Positions 22,515-35,700 of a stretch of 64,000 bases of DNA are shown one piece after another. The stretch spans positions 124,001 through 188,000 of the forward strand of contig NOWV01000102.1 in assembly GCA_003344405.1 (NCBI GenBank), written 5' to 3'. The position numbers and the translations under genes were made by a program. Every line of letters begins with the position of its first letter. Position 1 is the stretch's first letter. This DNA comes from Trichoplax sp. H2 (Eukaryota; Placozoa; Uniplacotomia; Trichoplacea). The notes below the pieces were generated by a model, which was not told the DNA's origin, did no database searches, and was given only the letters and a program-made list of their open reading frames with translations.

Positions 22515-25500
22515 ATGCCTTCTTCCAGTGTCGATAGAAAAAGAAAGAGACGCGGTTATTCTAGTCGCTCTCCGGATCACTATCATCACCAAGTCCGAGA
22601 TGATCATGCTAGGAAAAGGAAGATAGCAAGGCATGATCTTGATCGTAGTCAATCTCCAACTTATCGTAGGCGCCAACGCCAACGTTGTCTTGATCGACAT
22701 CATTGGCGTTATGATGGAGAGCGCAATCGAAGTAATCCTACAGGATCCACATATGAACGTCGCCGCGGCCAGGATCACTCACGACACCGACATTCAAGGC
22801 CCTCTAAACATCGCTCTTACCATAGTCGACTTTCTTCAACTGCAAGCCATCACGTAAGTGTTATTGCTTATGTTTTCCTTCGTCTTGTTGACCAATCCTA
22901 TTGCAGTCCTTGATGGCATAATGTGAGATGAAATGGACCTTCCATTTTTCGACACTCTCTTAATTCTATGCTTGCGATCATCAAGAGTGTTGACAGTGAA
23001 AAAAAAAATAGATTTGCCAGGCCGATACTGTAGTCGAGTTTTCCATCACTGTCATAGGATGACAATCGGTAGCTACTCAAAGGCCATGGATAAATGACGA
23101 CAACGAGCTCATTTTCTTAGTCTAATCCATTAAACTAATTTATAATATTGTATCGGAATTCTATACGCTTGGATGAAAGTGGATATGGTAATCATCCATA
23201 CTTGGAGCAAGCTGCAAGTGAATTTCTGAAGCTAGAGGCAAAATGGGTCGTCTGCAATACGTAGAATTCGATGAATCATCATGTGTATAAAGTAGAAACT
23301 ATTGCAAAAGACAGTTTAATAGCAATAGAAGACCCTTTTCTTTGCTTGATCCTACAGTTTAGAACGGAATAGTCCGGTAAAGGTAAAATTGACCGGCACC
23401 ACTCCATTCGAAATAGACAGTATCAATACTTTCAAAGTATTGTCTACTAGGACAGTAAAACCCCTATAATTAAAAGTATTCATGGACAATTAGAATCATT
23501 TTTTAATTATGCTACGCCTAGACAAGTTGCTACAAAATAGAATACTGTAGTATCCATTGAAAAAATGGTGGATTTCTAGAACTTGGCAATGGAATCTTTC
23601 AATAATGTTGTAACATGACCGAGTACAATTTGAAATGGCCAACAACAAAAACTGATGGCCATCTCTTAAGGGGAACAACGGATTCAAACAGCAATCATGG
23701 CATTGAACATGTTCAAAATGAAACTACATCTATCTTAGACCATCATGGACAATGATGCACCCAACACTGTTGAAAATGGAACTATATGTGGATCCATCGT
23801 AGTCGTGTAAAGTACTAATCTTTGACATAAGTGGACCGTTAATGATAATGTAGTCAAGAGATATTTGCCATAGAAATCCGTTGGATAAGATAGGATCATC
23901 ATGATTAAAGTCCACTCTAGGCTTGCAATGGCCATGAGCCTTTCTTAAGTTGATTTCAATATCCTTTTTTCCCTTGCAAACAGCAGAGAGGCGTCATCTT
24001 GTGTCAAAATGCTTTTGCAAGTATACGTAGGTGCGCCTACTACCCTACCAATCATTACTTTTTACTTTGATACTAAGTAGTATTCAAGCAGACAGTGTAA
24101 AGAGGGACTTATTCGTTTATTGAGCATGAAAGAAGTAGCACATTAATATTTGGGCCATATTCTTAATTATCCTAGTTCATATTCTCTTACATGCCAAGAC
24201 GATGATATAAGCGGATCAAGATGAAAAACTTGCTTCTTGCAAGCCGTTACAGCTAGCTTTGGAAAGAATTTCACTTTGTATCTCTGTCAAAGTTGACGAT
24301 ATCTCTCTCTCTCTATAAATATATATTCTCAAGCACAAGTATATCTTCTACGTTTATAGCGATCCTATCGTGGCAATGACAGAATGAAATCAATTGTAGT
24401 ACAGTAATGGAATGCTTAGAAAGAATCCATCAAATCAGTATCAGCTTTATTTCCTATGAATTCTTTAAGATAAACATCTACCTTAAGAGCTTATGATGGG
24501 CTATTTCAGCTAATTAGAATGAATTAATTATGAAAAAGATTAGAAATGATTAGCATGGTATCTAGTAGATTACTTTAAGAAATTCAATAACTCAATGTAA
24601 ATCATCTTATACGATTACCACCAAGATGTACTTTTGGATCAGATCTGATCCGTAACTTTAAAGGGCTCATCGTAGGATAACAAAATGGATAATTATCATT
24701 TTTATACTATACGCGTACAGTAATGATCGCTAAAATAACTACGATATCTTGCTCTCCATTCCATGACCGTATTATTATAGTAGACTACAAAGTCAACTAC
24801 TCCATGTTGTACTAGATCATTTTTGAAGTACTGTCTAATCGTTAATTAACTTTATTTTGATTACTTTCCCGTAGCAGTCAACAATTTGGGTACAAATATT
24901 GAAAAAGTGGACATGGGATTAAAAATGATTTCCTTGTTTGTACACTCTATCGCCCTTGCACAATTTCGTTAGTTGTCCGTCATGACACCACTTTAAAAAT
25001 AATTGCCATTTTTCAGCCAATAAGTCTATTTTAGCATCTTATAGAGCAACATGGTATCAATTTTTTATGTATGCGCATTTAGGATTGCGTTTACTAGATT
25101 ATTTCAATCTAGACGGATAAGTCAACTCTCTCAATTTATTAGCACAATTCTTTCCCCAGGTATGATGGACATCCTGATTTTCACCATATTAAAATCAATC
25201 AATACTTGGCTTGAGTAGAGTTTGGGAAAATTTAAAGTCTTCAATAAAATAATTCCAGATTGCTATGAGTGGATACCTAGAACTATCATCTCAATTACAG
25301 CCAAACCAATGATAAAAATTTCGCATTTAGTTCTACATGCTATTGGTAACATCTTCTAGTAGGTTGAATGAGACATATATTAGGAATGACTGCAATCCAC
25401 TTCTGTAGGGCAAATTTCGAGAATAACATGTAAAAAAGTATTAGCATTCTCGTATCATTAACCGACCATCTATTTGAAGATATTTTAGATGTAGCAGTCA

Positions 25501-28500
25501 ATCCGCTTAACTTATTTTATTAAATAATTGCAACAACAGCATGATTGAAATGCATACTTTGCGATAGAATGTTAAAGTGCATGTATATATATGCTACGGT
25601 CAATCCCGGGGATCGGCCATATACAAACTAGGATTAGATACCGAAAGGTGTCTATACCCAGTGGATTTAATTTTTTAAGGGCATTTAAAAATTAAATGAA
25701 ATAATGGCGTTTCTTAATATCACTACGGAGTTGAAGATTTGAGAAATATAATTGAAATTTTATCGTACCGTAGCTTAAGCAATAACCGGTGGTGAAATTT
25801 TAATATCATATTGATATTAATTAACCTTTAAAGTGACAATTTTAATTCATCAGCAATATCAATTAATGCATGACTTTATTAATGGATTGAAATGCTTTGG
25901 TTCATACAGTAATTAGTAATTGTAAAAATTGTCATCGATCATCCTCAGTTTTGATAACAGTCTTACAATTATGTTCTATCTTGTCATTATAAAGCTACTG
26001 GTAGGTCTGTTCACTGAGTAAACTTTAAAATGAAAAATGGACTCCAGTAGACTCTTATTCCCTACGGCATTATTATTGTTGCTAATATATGCGTATATTG
26101 TTATAATTTAGAAAATAAAACCTGTTCGCTTGAAGTGTTGATCAACTAAATATGTTTGCTATGTTATCCCATTGCGGTGTTTCTATTCCTGAAGTACAAC
26201 TCTTTTATCTGTCTGTGTATGCATTCTAAAAATCATCATATCCATGAATATCAGAGGAGAGAAAATGGTGGACAAGTCAAAATTAACGATGACGAGGAAG
26301 GACACCTCGTATACCAAAAAGGAGATTGGCTGAAATCAAGATGTACTTTTTGATATCTATGCTGCAATAATATTTCCTAGCCTATCCAATAATCCGTTAC
26401 TTGTAGAAAGGAATAAATCCAATGTTTCGTCACTATCTAGTCGCCGTTGGCAGTAACACTTCGCGTATTTAACGCAGTTATAACTTTAACCATTGTTTTC
26501 GATTTCAATGTAGTAACAAATTTTCATTTGCTACAATGATCGCTTATTTATGGCATACCTGCTATACGATAAGAAATGTTATTGATTTAATTTTTATTCA
26601 AAATTTTAGATCAAATATTAGATACCTTAGGAACTGGTACATTTGGTAAAGTTGCGTTATGTTACGACAAGTATGCTATTGGATGATGTATACCGAATTA
26701 ATTTTAATTGTATTCTATATACATAAGTTCTATAAGAGAAAAACCATTATTCTATGAATGTCGTAACCTATGTTAATTTCACATTAATATTAATTAATCG
26801 ATGATGGATTTATCTCTTATATGATTGGAGTAGACAGTGTGATGATAAAATTGCGTTAAAGATTATTCGAAATGTGCAAAAGTATAGGTGAGTAGTTACA
26901 ACACCGCATGCACGTAATAACTAATATATCTTAAAAGTCTATTCTTTAATATTGGAAAGAATGAATAACATTGGCTAATCATTAATACTAGTCTGACATA
27001 CATCCATAAATACTTGTAGACGCATATGCTGCTGCTGTACTTTCTCTATGTAAAAGGCAAACATGGAGTTAAAAAATTTGTAGATATATCAGGGAGAATT
27101 GATTATAGAAATAAGCTATTTTGGATTAATTGTATTCTTTTGTTGTAGAGAGGCTGCAGAATTGGAAATACGCGTATTAAAAAAAATTTGCAAATGGGAT
27201 CCCAAAGCAGAAATGTGAGTTTTTGCAATCAAACTTTCTTCGTATTTTATAACATTAGAAATTATCTGTCAATTCAACAATACTACTAGTAATGAATGGC
27301 GCTAAAATTGTTTAATCTTATAGACCTTGTGTCAGAATGTTGGATTGGTTCGACTATTATGGTCATACTTGTATTTCATTTAATGTGTTAGGCAGTAGCT
27401 CGTTTGATTTTATGGTAAGATAATATTGGAATATTTCTTGAAAACTAGTACTATAGTAGGTTATAATCATTGTATGTTAAATAAATTGTAAAATTATTAT
27501 ATTTGTGGTGGCATACTTTTAAATAAATACTTTATAGATCTTCTGTAGTCTAGGGCGTATCATAAATTACGTAGCCTAACTGAAATTGTTAACAAACTCG
27601 CTGAACACTGATTAATGACTTGACATTTTAACATTATGTTATTAATTATGTAACTGAAATCTACTGTTTAATTTTATTCATTGCTATTTCGTACAGCTTG
27701 ATGCCTTAAATAATTATTAAAAAGATTGATATTACTGTATTTCTCTATCGTATTGCACAATTTTAATAACTTACTGAAACCTGTAAAGCCTACCTTAACT
27801 GGCTATCATTTTTCTGTCTTTTTTAACGCCTTTAGAAAGATAATAAGTATTCTCCATACCCTATGCATCATATACAGAATATGGGATATCAATTATTGTG
27901 TGCAATTGCATGTATGTATCAGTATCTTTGCTTATGTTGAGTGTAAAAGCCAGATACAAAATTTTGATACCGTGTACTGAATTGTATTTTCTTATTTCAG
28001 TTCTGCACGACAACAATCTTACTCACACTGACTTAAAGCCAGAAAATATATTATTTACAAATTCAAGTTATCATTCCGAATACAATGAAGAACTGGTATG
28101 TATTACGTTATTAATAGTTAATACGATTCTCCTTGTGTACCTTCCGCAATTTTCTCTTTTCAATTGTATAATTTTATGCCATCCATTATGCTATTATTTT
28201 CAGGAAAAGAAACAAAGAGTTTTGCGGAGTAGTAATATTTGTGTCATTGATTTTGGTTCGGCGGTTTTCAAAAGTGAATACCACAGCAGAATTGTCTCAA
28301 CCAGACATTATCGTGCACCGGAGGTTATTTTAGGTATTACATCTTCAGCATAATTGTTGTTAACATTGACATGCAACTACTATAAAAAAGCAAATGTAGT
28401 AATTACTTGCGTCGAAAATTTTAAAATAAGAATTAGGTTGGAGCTACCCATGTGACATTTGGAGTGTCGGTTGCATTCTGTATGAATATTATACTGGCAA

Positions 28501-29152
28501 TGCTTTATTTCAAGTAAGTTATTGTATCTTGCTACTGTTGCTCTAAAGTGGTTAGAAATTATTTGAGGCTATATGCAATAAGCTACGGGATATAATGGCT
28601 ACTTTAATTGTTGTAGACACATGACAATCGTGAGCATTTAGCCATGATGGAAATTATTTTGGGTGATATTCCCATTGAAATGCAGCTAAAGGGAAAGTAA
28701 GTAATGAATTGATTGCGTTGACCGAAACAGAATAAGACTATTCACTTGCCGCATTTCTGAAACGCTTAATAACATCAAGACTTCTTTTGGAAATCCTTAT
28801 AGAAAATCCCACTACTTTAATAAGAAGGGAAAAGTAGTATGGGATAGCACTGGAGAAGGAGCCAAATATGTATATCGAGAATGTAAACCTTTAGATGTAA
28901 GTTGATAAAGTAATGTTAAGCCCTTTCATGTAAAAAATGACTAATGTAACTGATACTCTCACGCAGGAATATGCTAGAAGCGACGATATAGCAACTAAGA
29001 AATTATTTAACCTTCTATCTAAAATGTTGTGTTACGACCCAAATATGCGAACAACTGCTCCTGAAGCATTACAAGATAGTTTTTTCAAACTAAAATTAGA
29101 TAATGTAAATAAAACGAACTCACGTACGCGTAGTAGGACTGATAGTTTGTGA
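22515..29152 (+). CDS. CLK-like: CLK/LAMMER dual-specificity kinase (478 aa)
   Basis: Thirteen exons: 22515-22853, 26255-26342, 26610-26670, 26834-26887, 27149-27214, 27324-27414, 27836-27911, 28001-28095, 28204-28333, 28437-28513, 28617-28696, 28803-28896 and 28967-29152; the sum is 1437 nt. Exon 1 encodes an Arg/Ser/His-rich N-terminal domain (residues 1-113) of the kind that contacts SR splicing factors. Exon 2 has the CLK hallmark [15 protein letters not shown]. The kinase domain follows: glycine loop GTGTFG (150-155), VAIK-type Lys172, HTDLKPEN with catalytic Asp269, DFG at 306-308, [12 protein letters not shown], and the family signature EHLAMME (365-371). In most members that signature ends in Arg; here the next residue is Ile. 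Family role: nuclear phosphorylation of SR proteins and control of splicing. The 3.4 kb first intron is the longest in the gene, so the link between exon 1 and the kinase exons rests on phase and domain logic. Confidence 0.92.
25590..25965 (+). other. Stretch resembling mitochondrial small-subunit rRNA, inside CLK intron 1
   Basis: The phrase ACAAACTAGGATTAGATACC (25623-25642) equals a highly conserved segment of animal mitochondrial 12S rRNA. About 60 bases on, AAATGAAATAATGGCG and CTACGGAG echo the next conserved block of that molecule (AATTTGGCGG ... CAGAGGA type) at about the right distance. Just after the first match, AGATACC-GAAA-GGTGTCT can fold as a 7-bp stem with a GNRA tetraloop. 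Beyond this, similarity is weak by eye. It could be a nuclear copy of mitochondrial DNA, a degraded rRNA fragment or chance. It lies in a spliced-out intron. Confidence 0.3.
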
Positions 29153-29155
29153 TAA

Positions 29156-29192
<37 letters not shown>

Positions 29193-29793
29193 CATATCAG
29201 ACCTGCACAACATTGTTATTTAAATCAGGATTTACTATCGGTTATTTTAACATGAAAATATCGTTTGGCTGGCTGTTGGTAAATATTTACATGTTATTAT
29301 ACAGACACACTAACGAGCTGACTTAGATTTTACTAATGATACAGTACCAACTTGGTATGGAATTGACTCGTTACTAGAAGTTATAAATTTAAACATTTCA
29401 AATTTTAGCCAATAAATACTATTAACCGACAATTTTAATGTTAGAAAAGTGACGCAGTTATGCTGATATTTTAATATATCACTGTTGAATTACATGACTA
29501 TACAACTCTACAAAGTTATCTTAGATTACAAGATAAATAATCATGTACAGATGGACAACTGTAATAGATATATATAAATACAAATCCTGGAAGAACAGGG
29601 CCTGTATAACACTAGCAACCTCACGTTGATATTGTATATTATGAGCATTACTATTTTCACTGTAGTTCGCAACATTTAGTTCTATGTGAAGTAAGTTATG
29701 AAATTGATACTAGCAAAGAACGGAATTGTTATGATATTCTTAGGATAACCAATTATAATATAGCTTTAAGCTCGGTTAAAAATTGTTTGTATT
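29153..29793. other. Convergent intergenic spacer with (TA)n microsatellite
   Basis: The spacer separates the CLK and Sulf stop codons. It opens with about 15 TA units (29158-29188). The rest is ordinary AT-rich sequence and must contain both 3' untranslated regions. No RNA gene or open frame of interest is seen. Confidence 0.6.
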
Positions 29794-32700
29794 TTATGTA
29801 TGTTTATGATTATATAAGCTAATCCATAGATATTTTGACTTCGACGGTAACTGTTTGTATTTAGTGCACTGTCTCGCTCCTTTGCAAATTTTCATCTCCT
29901 CCAAGGTATTATGTAAATCAGCCAACTTCCATCTTGGTTGACTAGCAGCTGTGTTTTTTAACTATAATGTTACAGATATAATTGTTAATATGTTTTTAAG
30001 TGCCATAACTTGATATCACTAATAAAATTTTAGTAATGCCTATCGCATAATCTACAAAGGTAATTTTTGTATACGATAAGAATCAGATTGTCTGCGTAGT
30101 TTGCCTACGTAATCCGAATTCTAATGATATTATTAATCATGCTGTATGACTGATAACTCTTACAAGCATCAACATCTGCAATAACATACGGTTTACAGCA
30201 TGTTATGTGAGTTAAAGAACGATAGTAGAAAGAATTTAGCGTAATATCAGATTTAGCTATGCTCATCAACGGTATTTCCCGAACGTATTTACTGTATACT
30301 TTATGCAAATATCTCCATAGCATTAAAAGAGTAAACTATTAATCAAACTTTACAGAATCCGCCACGGCTTACAAACGCTAAATCTTAAACTGTTATTTAT
30401 AGCTACAAATTAGGTAGTAAATATGATTTACCTGATACGGGTCCTTGGTTAGATCAAAATATTCGACGAATTTGGTTACAAACTCGCAATAGAGAAAATT
30501 ATGAGTATTATTTATGGTTCTAACACACCAGTATGTATTATTGTTGACGTTACCGCAAGCGCAAAATGGATTGCCTAGTAAAATTACGGTATTCAGTCAA
30601 TAGATATTTCTAACATTAAGCGACGAATTTTAATTACTATATTGCAATACATTATTTATTAAAATTTGAATATCGCTAATTGTCCTCCTATTAAAATTAT
30701 GCAGTCAATAGTTAAACGATAGTGCAAAACTAGAGCTTGTCTTTTACCATCTGATATCTATTTTTCTAATATTAAACGACGAATTTTAATACTCTACTCG
30801 CTATAGATTATTAAAACTTGAACATCACTAAATCATTCTATGGAGCAGAACCTGTATAATATGGAGGTGTCTTCCAATGATCTTTTGTTTGGTAGAAACA
30901 AGTTAATGGTGGGCGAGAACAAGATGATTTACCAGAGTAGCCGTCAGATCTATTAGTCATTAGAGCACTATCGCCATCTTCATTAGGTCCACTGGCAGAA
31001 ATATCCTTAGTAACTGCATCAGTGGCTAATTTATTCGCGTGATCTATCTCGTGCTCACATAAGCATCCATTAATAGTTGGTTTTAGGTAATTTAATGAAT
31101 TTTTATTTATGGATAACATCAATCGCAAGCGTCGATGGATATCGTTTAGTCTTTTAACTGCTTTATTATAATCTGCTAGCATGTTTAAGAAGCTAAGCCT
31201 CCAACTCGTTGAGTCTTGTGATCGACGCGAAGGCGATGTTATTTGACGCCGATATCTTTCGGCTATACTTCTCTCTTTCCTGACTGATTCTTGCTGATCT
31301 TGAAGCCTTTTAGTGAAATCACTAAATTATAGCAGAGAGAATAAGATTATTCTAGAATCAATACATTGTGAGCATGCAATCTTTATTATTGTCTTTATTT
31401 ATGATCCACCAATTTATATTCGATATTTTATCCTCTAACGTTTGTTTATATCAACCTAGTCTCCAAGAAAAGTAGTAATCTATGACCACAAAATTTCTAT
31501 CCACATCGCTAATTTAGATCAACTAATACATTCTTTTATCGCCTTTGATATATTAATATGTGATGACTGTTTTAATATACGGATATTTACTTTATTCGCT
31601 TACTAACTTGTTAATGATGGCATCAAGAAATTGCTTGTCACATATGCAAATAGGATCTTTATTAGTCTTTTTACCATTAGAACATTTCTTTACTTTCATA
31701 CACTGATTGTCTCGGACACAAACAAATTTCTGTTTACCTCTACATGGAGATTTATAGAGTGAAGATTTGCAAAATTCTGCAGCTTTTACATCACATTCTT
31801 CAACGGCATAAGTCTTCTCACGAGCTTTCCTAGCGACAAAATTTGTTCTTTTAGAAAGCAATATGCTACAAAGTAATAAACTCCCGATAGAAGTAGATTA
31901 AGAACCAAAATGAACAAATTTACGTAACAAAATTTTAGCATGTATCAGTTGATAATTTTACCCTCGTTCTATCAGAATTGTGTCCCTCCATGTTGTAATG
32001 GGAAACTTTCCAGACCACTTCCATCTAATGCAAAGTATAAAGTTAGCAATTGCAACACCAATATTACATAGCTTCCATTCTTCAATGATTGGAAATTAGA
32101 ACTACAGAATTGATGGTTTGCATAGGTTCTGTTTATTTAAGATATCGCAATTAATAGAGACTATTCGAAGTGATCAGCATGGTAGCAAAGGAATTATGTG
32201 CCATTTTTGTTAATCTTATTAGATTAAATCAGCGATCAATGTATTGAAATATTATTTATTGATATCATTCTATTCCAATTTGCAGTTAGCATTAAAATAG
32301 ATGAGATGAAACATTTACATTATTCATTTTAAAATAAATTTACGTTAGTTTCGATTAATAATAATATTGGAGGACACTAAAATACCTGGAAATTCTAAAT
32401 AACTGCATAATAGATACTCCATCCATTTGAGATGGAATCGGTACTCCAGCAATATCTAGAAATGTTGGTGCTAAATCGATATTGGAAACAATTTCTCCCA
32501 CCCTAAGATGTTAATATTATAAATTTTATTAGGTGCAATATATTATATTTTCAATTTTAGGGTTTTCTGTAGTAGATAATAAAGTAAAAATATTCTAAAT
32601 GTATTTTTAATATTGACTACTATTGGGAGCGAAATGATCAATCTTTTGATGTTTGATTATTCTAATGTTAGTAATCAAGCTTAAAAATTCTTATAGAAAC

Positions 32701-35700
32701 GATAACATCAAGAACTAACCCATTACAATACTATTAACTTACTTAACATTTTTTGGAATCATAGGGCCACGAACAAGGAAAGGAACTCTAATATCCGTCT
32801 CATAGGGCATGGATTTTCCTTTGACTATAGAGAAATGTCCAAGATGATAGCCATGATCCGAAGTGAAGAATAGGTAAGTTTTCTCTTTCAGGCCAAGCTT
32901 ACGTATTGAGCGATATAATTTTTCCACAGCATCATCAACAGAAAGAAGCGTTTGCAGTCTTTTACGATATAGAAGATCTAAAGTAAGGCAAGCAAAAATA
33001 CGTCTGGGGATGACTAATATCTTACAATAGTTAATCTCTTCTAGTGATCTACTTACATGAGATATTCTCACTAAATCTAAAGTTTTTAAATGCGATAACG
33101 ATCTACGCGTAAAATATCAATGCAGGCGAATTATGAAATAGTCGTCCTGCATTTGATCATTTCAGAAGCACATTATCAACGATGAAAAGCTTATTATTTA
33201 ATCATATACCAACTATAGACTCCAATACTAGTTCAAGCAGTTAAAGAATGTAGCATTTAATATTTTGGGGCTTATAGGACTAATCGATACTTTATTCTCT
33301 TTCTTCTACTACAATAACAAAGATGTCTGTTTTGTAAAAGTAATTATGCTAATTGCATCATTTAACTTTATCATTGGATTGAGTACATGTAGCTAGAAAA
33401 TAGAGTTGTTATTTAATGCAATCTCTGTACTCGGTATATAGTCTATTTCAATATATCCGGTCTATCTTGATCACAACACTATATAGTCAGGAATTATCAT
33501 GGTCAACGTAAAGATCTAGTTTCAATAGTATTGAAACAGAAGATGTCAGGAAATTGAACGAAATCGATTACTCTCTATGAAAGAAGACCAGCTAAGATTT
33601 CAAGTGGCCAATCATAAGATCAAGATAAAACATGACTTCACAGTAATAAATTATGATAACATGAAGTTAAATTAAAGGTAAATTCTTAAGTAGGTGAAGG
33701 ACATTTTCTTGCTAGCTTAATAGCGATCAAAATTATCGAATTAATATGGTACTTTATACCAACTATTTATCATGAGGCATTTTATCACTTATTCGATAGC
33801 GTGAACGATTAGATAATATACAGGATAACTATGAGATTTTGATCTTCTTATTTGTGGAATACTTTTAATTTCTTGAAAGCCAAGTCAAGATCACTCATGT
33901 TACAATAACTATCAAGTGATCCAATGCTAATGTAGTATTTGTCATTACTCAATATGGCGTACTGTCTCTCTAATGGTATGTTGTGCTAAATAGCATAGAG
34001 GTTACGGTCTTGCTATAGGTATAAATTTACTATAAGCCTGCATAGAGATCATTTTTGTCACGTTTTCCTCCTGAGATGAATTAAAAGAATCTATTTTTCC
34101 CTAAAATTTTAGGGAATATTCCAATTTATTATAGCAAAGGTCAAGATCACCCGTGTTATAATAACTATGATATAATCAGTTCTAGTACAAAGTTATTATT
34201 TAATAAATATCTAAAAATGCTAAATAAAATGGAAATCATGGTCTTCCTTGCTGAAGAAACTAACTGTAAGCTTAGTTAAAGCTCCTCCTCATCATGCTTA
34301 CCTACTGGAATAACATTACATAATTTTATATCTAACCTGTAAAGTTCATTTTAACCGATGACATTGGTGGAGCAATACGTACAATCCAATGTTTGTCGAA
34401 TGAATGATAATTATAATTCGGAGTCCTGAATAAAATTTATCAAGATGTGGTGAATTCAAGTAATGACTTTGATTTATAATAATCTGAATTTATTTCTATA
34501 TTCTTTACAGTCTCTACAGAATCAATCCTTCGTTAAATTTATTATAATAATAATTTTAAATACCTTGGAACTTTAGCCCGTGCATATCGATTCTGATATT
34601 GTGGTGCGGCATCTTCAGTTCCATGCGGTGCTGGCATACTTAATNNNNNNNNNNNNNNNNNNNNAAATTTACTATAAGCCTGCATAGAGATCATTTTTAT
34701 CACGTTTTCCTCCTGAGATGAATTAAAAGAATCTATTTTTCCCTAAAATTTTAGGGAATATTCCAATTTATTATAGCAAAGGTCAAGATCGCCCATGTTA
34801 TAATAACTATGATATAATCAGTTCTAGTACAAAGTTATTATTTAATAAATATCTAAAAATGCTAAATAAAATGGAAATCATGGTCTTCCTTGCTGAAGAA
34901 ACTAACTGTAAGCTTAGTTATAGCTCCTCCTCATCATGCTTACCTACTGAAATAAATTAAGAGAATCTACTTTTCCTGATTTAGACATAATCTACGGCTA
35001 TTGACGTGAACTCATCTCCAGTCAGTGGTCTTAGAACTGCATAATATATAGTGTATATATATGTACTATAGCTCATGATGAATAGCAGATAAAGTTGCTG
35101 ATTTAGACTGTGTCCAACATTACATAATTTTATATCTAACCTGTAAAGTTCATTTTAACCGATGACATTGGTGGAGCAATACGTACAATCCAATGTTTGT
35201 CGAATGAATGATAATTATAATTCGGAGTCCTGAATAAAATTTATCAAGATGTAGTGAATTCAAGTAATGACTTTGATTTATATTAATCTGAATTTATTTC
35301 TATATTCTTTACAGTCTCTACAGAATCAATCCTTCGTTAAATTATTATAATAATAATTTTAGATACCTTGGAACTTTAGCCCGTGCATATCGATTCTGAT
35401 ATTGTGGAGCGGAATCTTCAGTTCCATGCGGTGCTGGCATACTTAATACCATTAGAATTGGTTTCTTGGGGTATTTCTCGGTAGTTTTCTTTAAAAATCT
35501 GATGCTTTCTCGCACAATTAAATCGGTAAAATAATCTTGTTGGTACCTGTTACCATGTTTTACTAATTTTCCGTTGCGATTCAAGGTATAATTATAGTAT
35601 CTTGAATTTTTGACTTGACCAATCCAGTGGTCCCAACCTACTGGAATGTAGCTACCATCATATTCGTTCAAGTATTTACCAAAAAAGCCTGGTTCGTTGG

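Noticed and set aside
26156-26353. ATG at 26156 as the CLK start codon
   Set aside because: The upstream residues are hydrophobic and unlike a CLK N-terminus. A proper acceptor (CAG at 26252-26254) joins in phase 0 to the Arg/Ser-rich exon beginning at 22515.
30105-30323. 72-codon minus-strand frame considered as the last Sulf exon
   Set aside because: The true terminal exon (29961-29794) continues in phase from DPYQ and carries the conserved CKGARQC text, while this frame lies in the intron and shows no similarity to Sulf.
31592-31861. 89-codon Cys-rich frame first read as a small secreted peptide
   Set aside because: It is an internal exon of the Sulf gene: acceptor and donor phases fit, and its Cys-rich text matches the start of the Sulf hydrophilic region.
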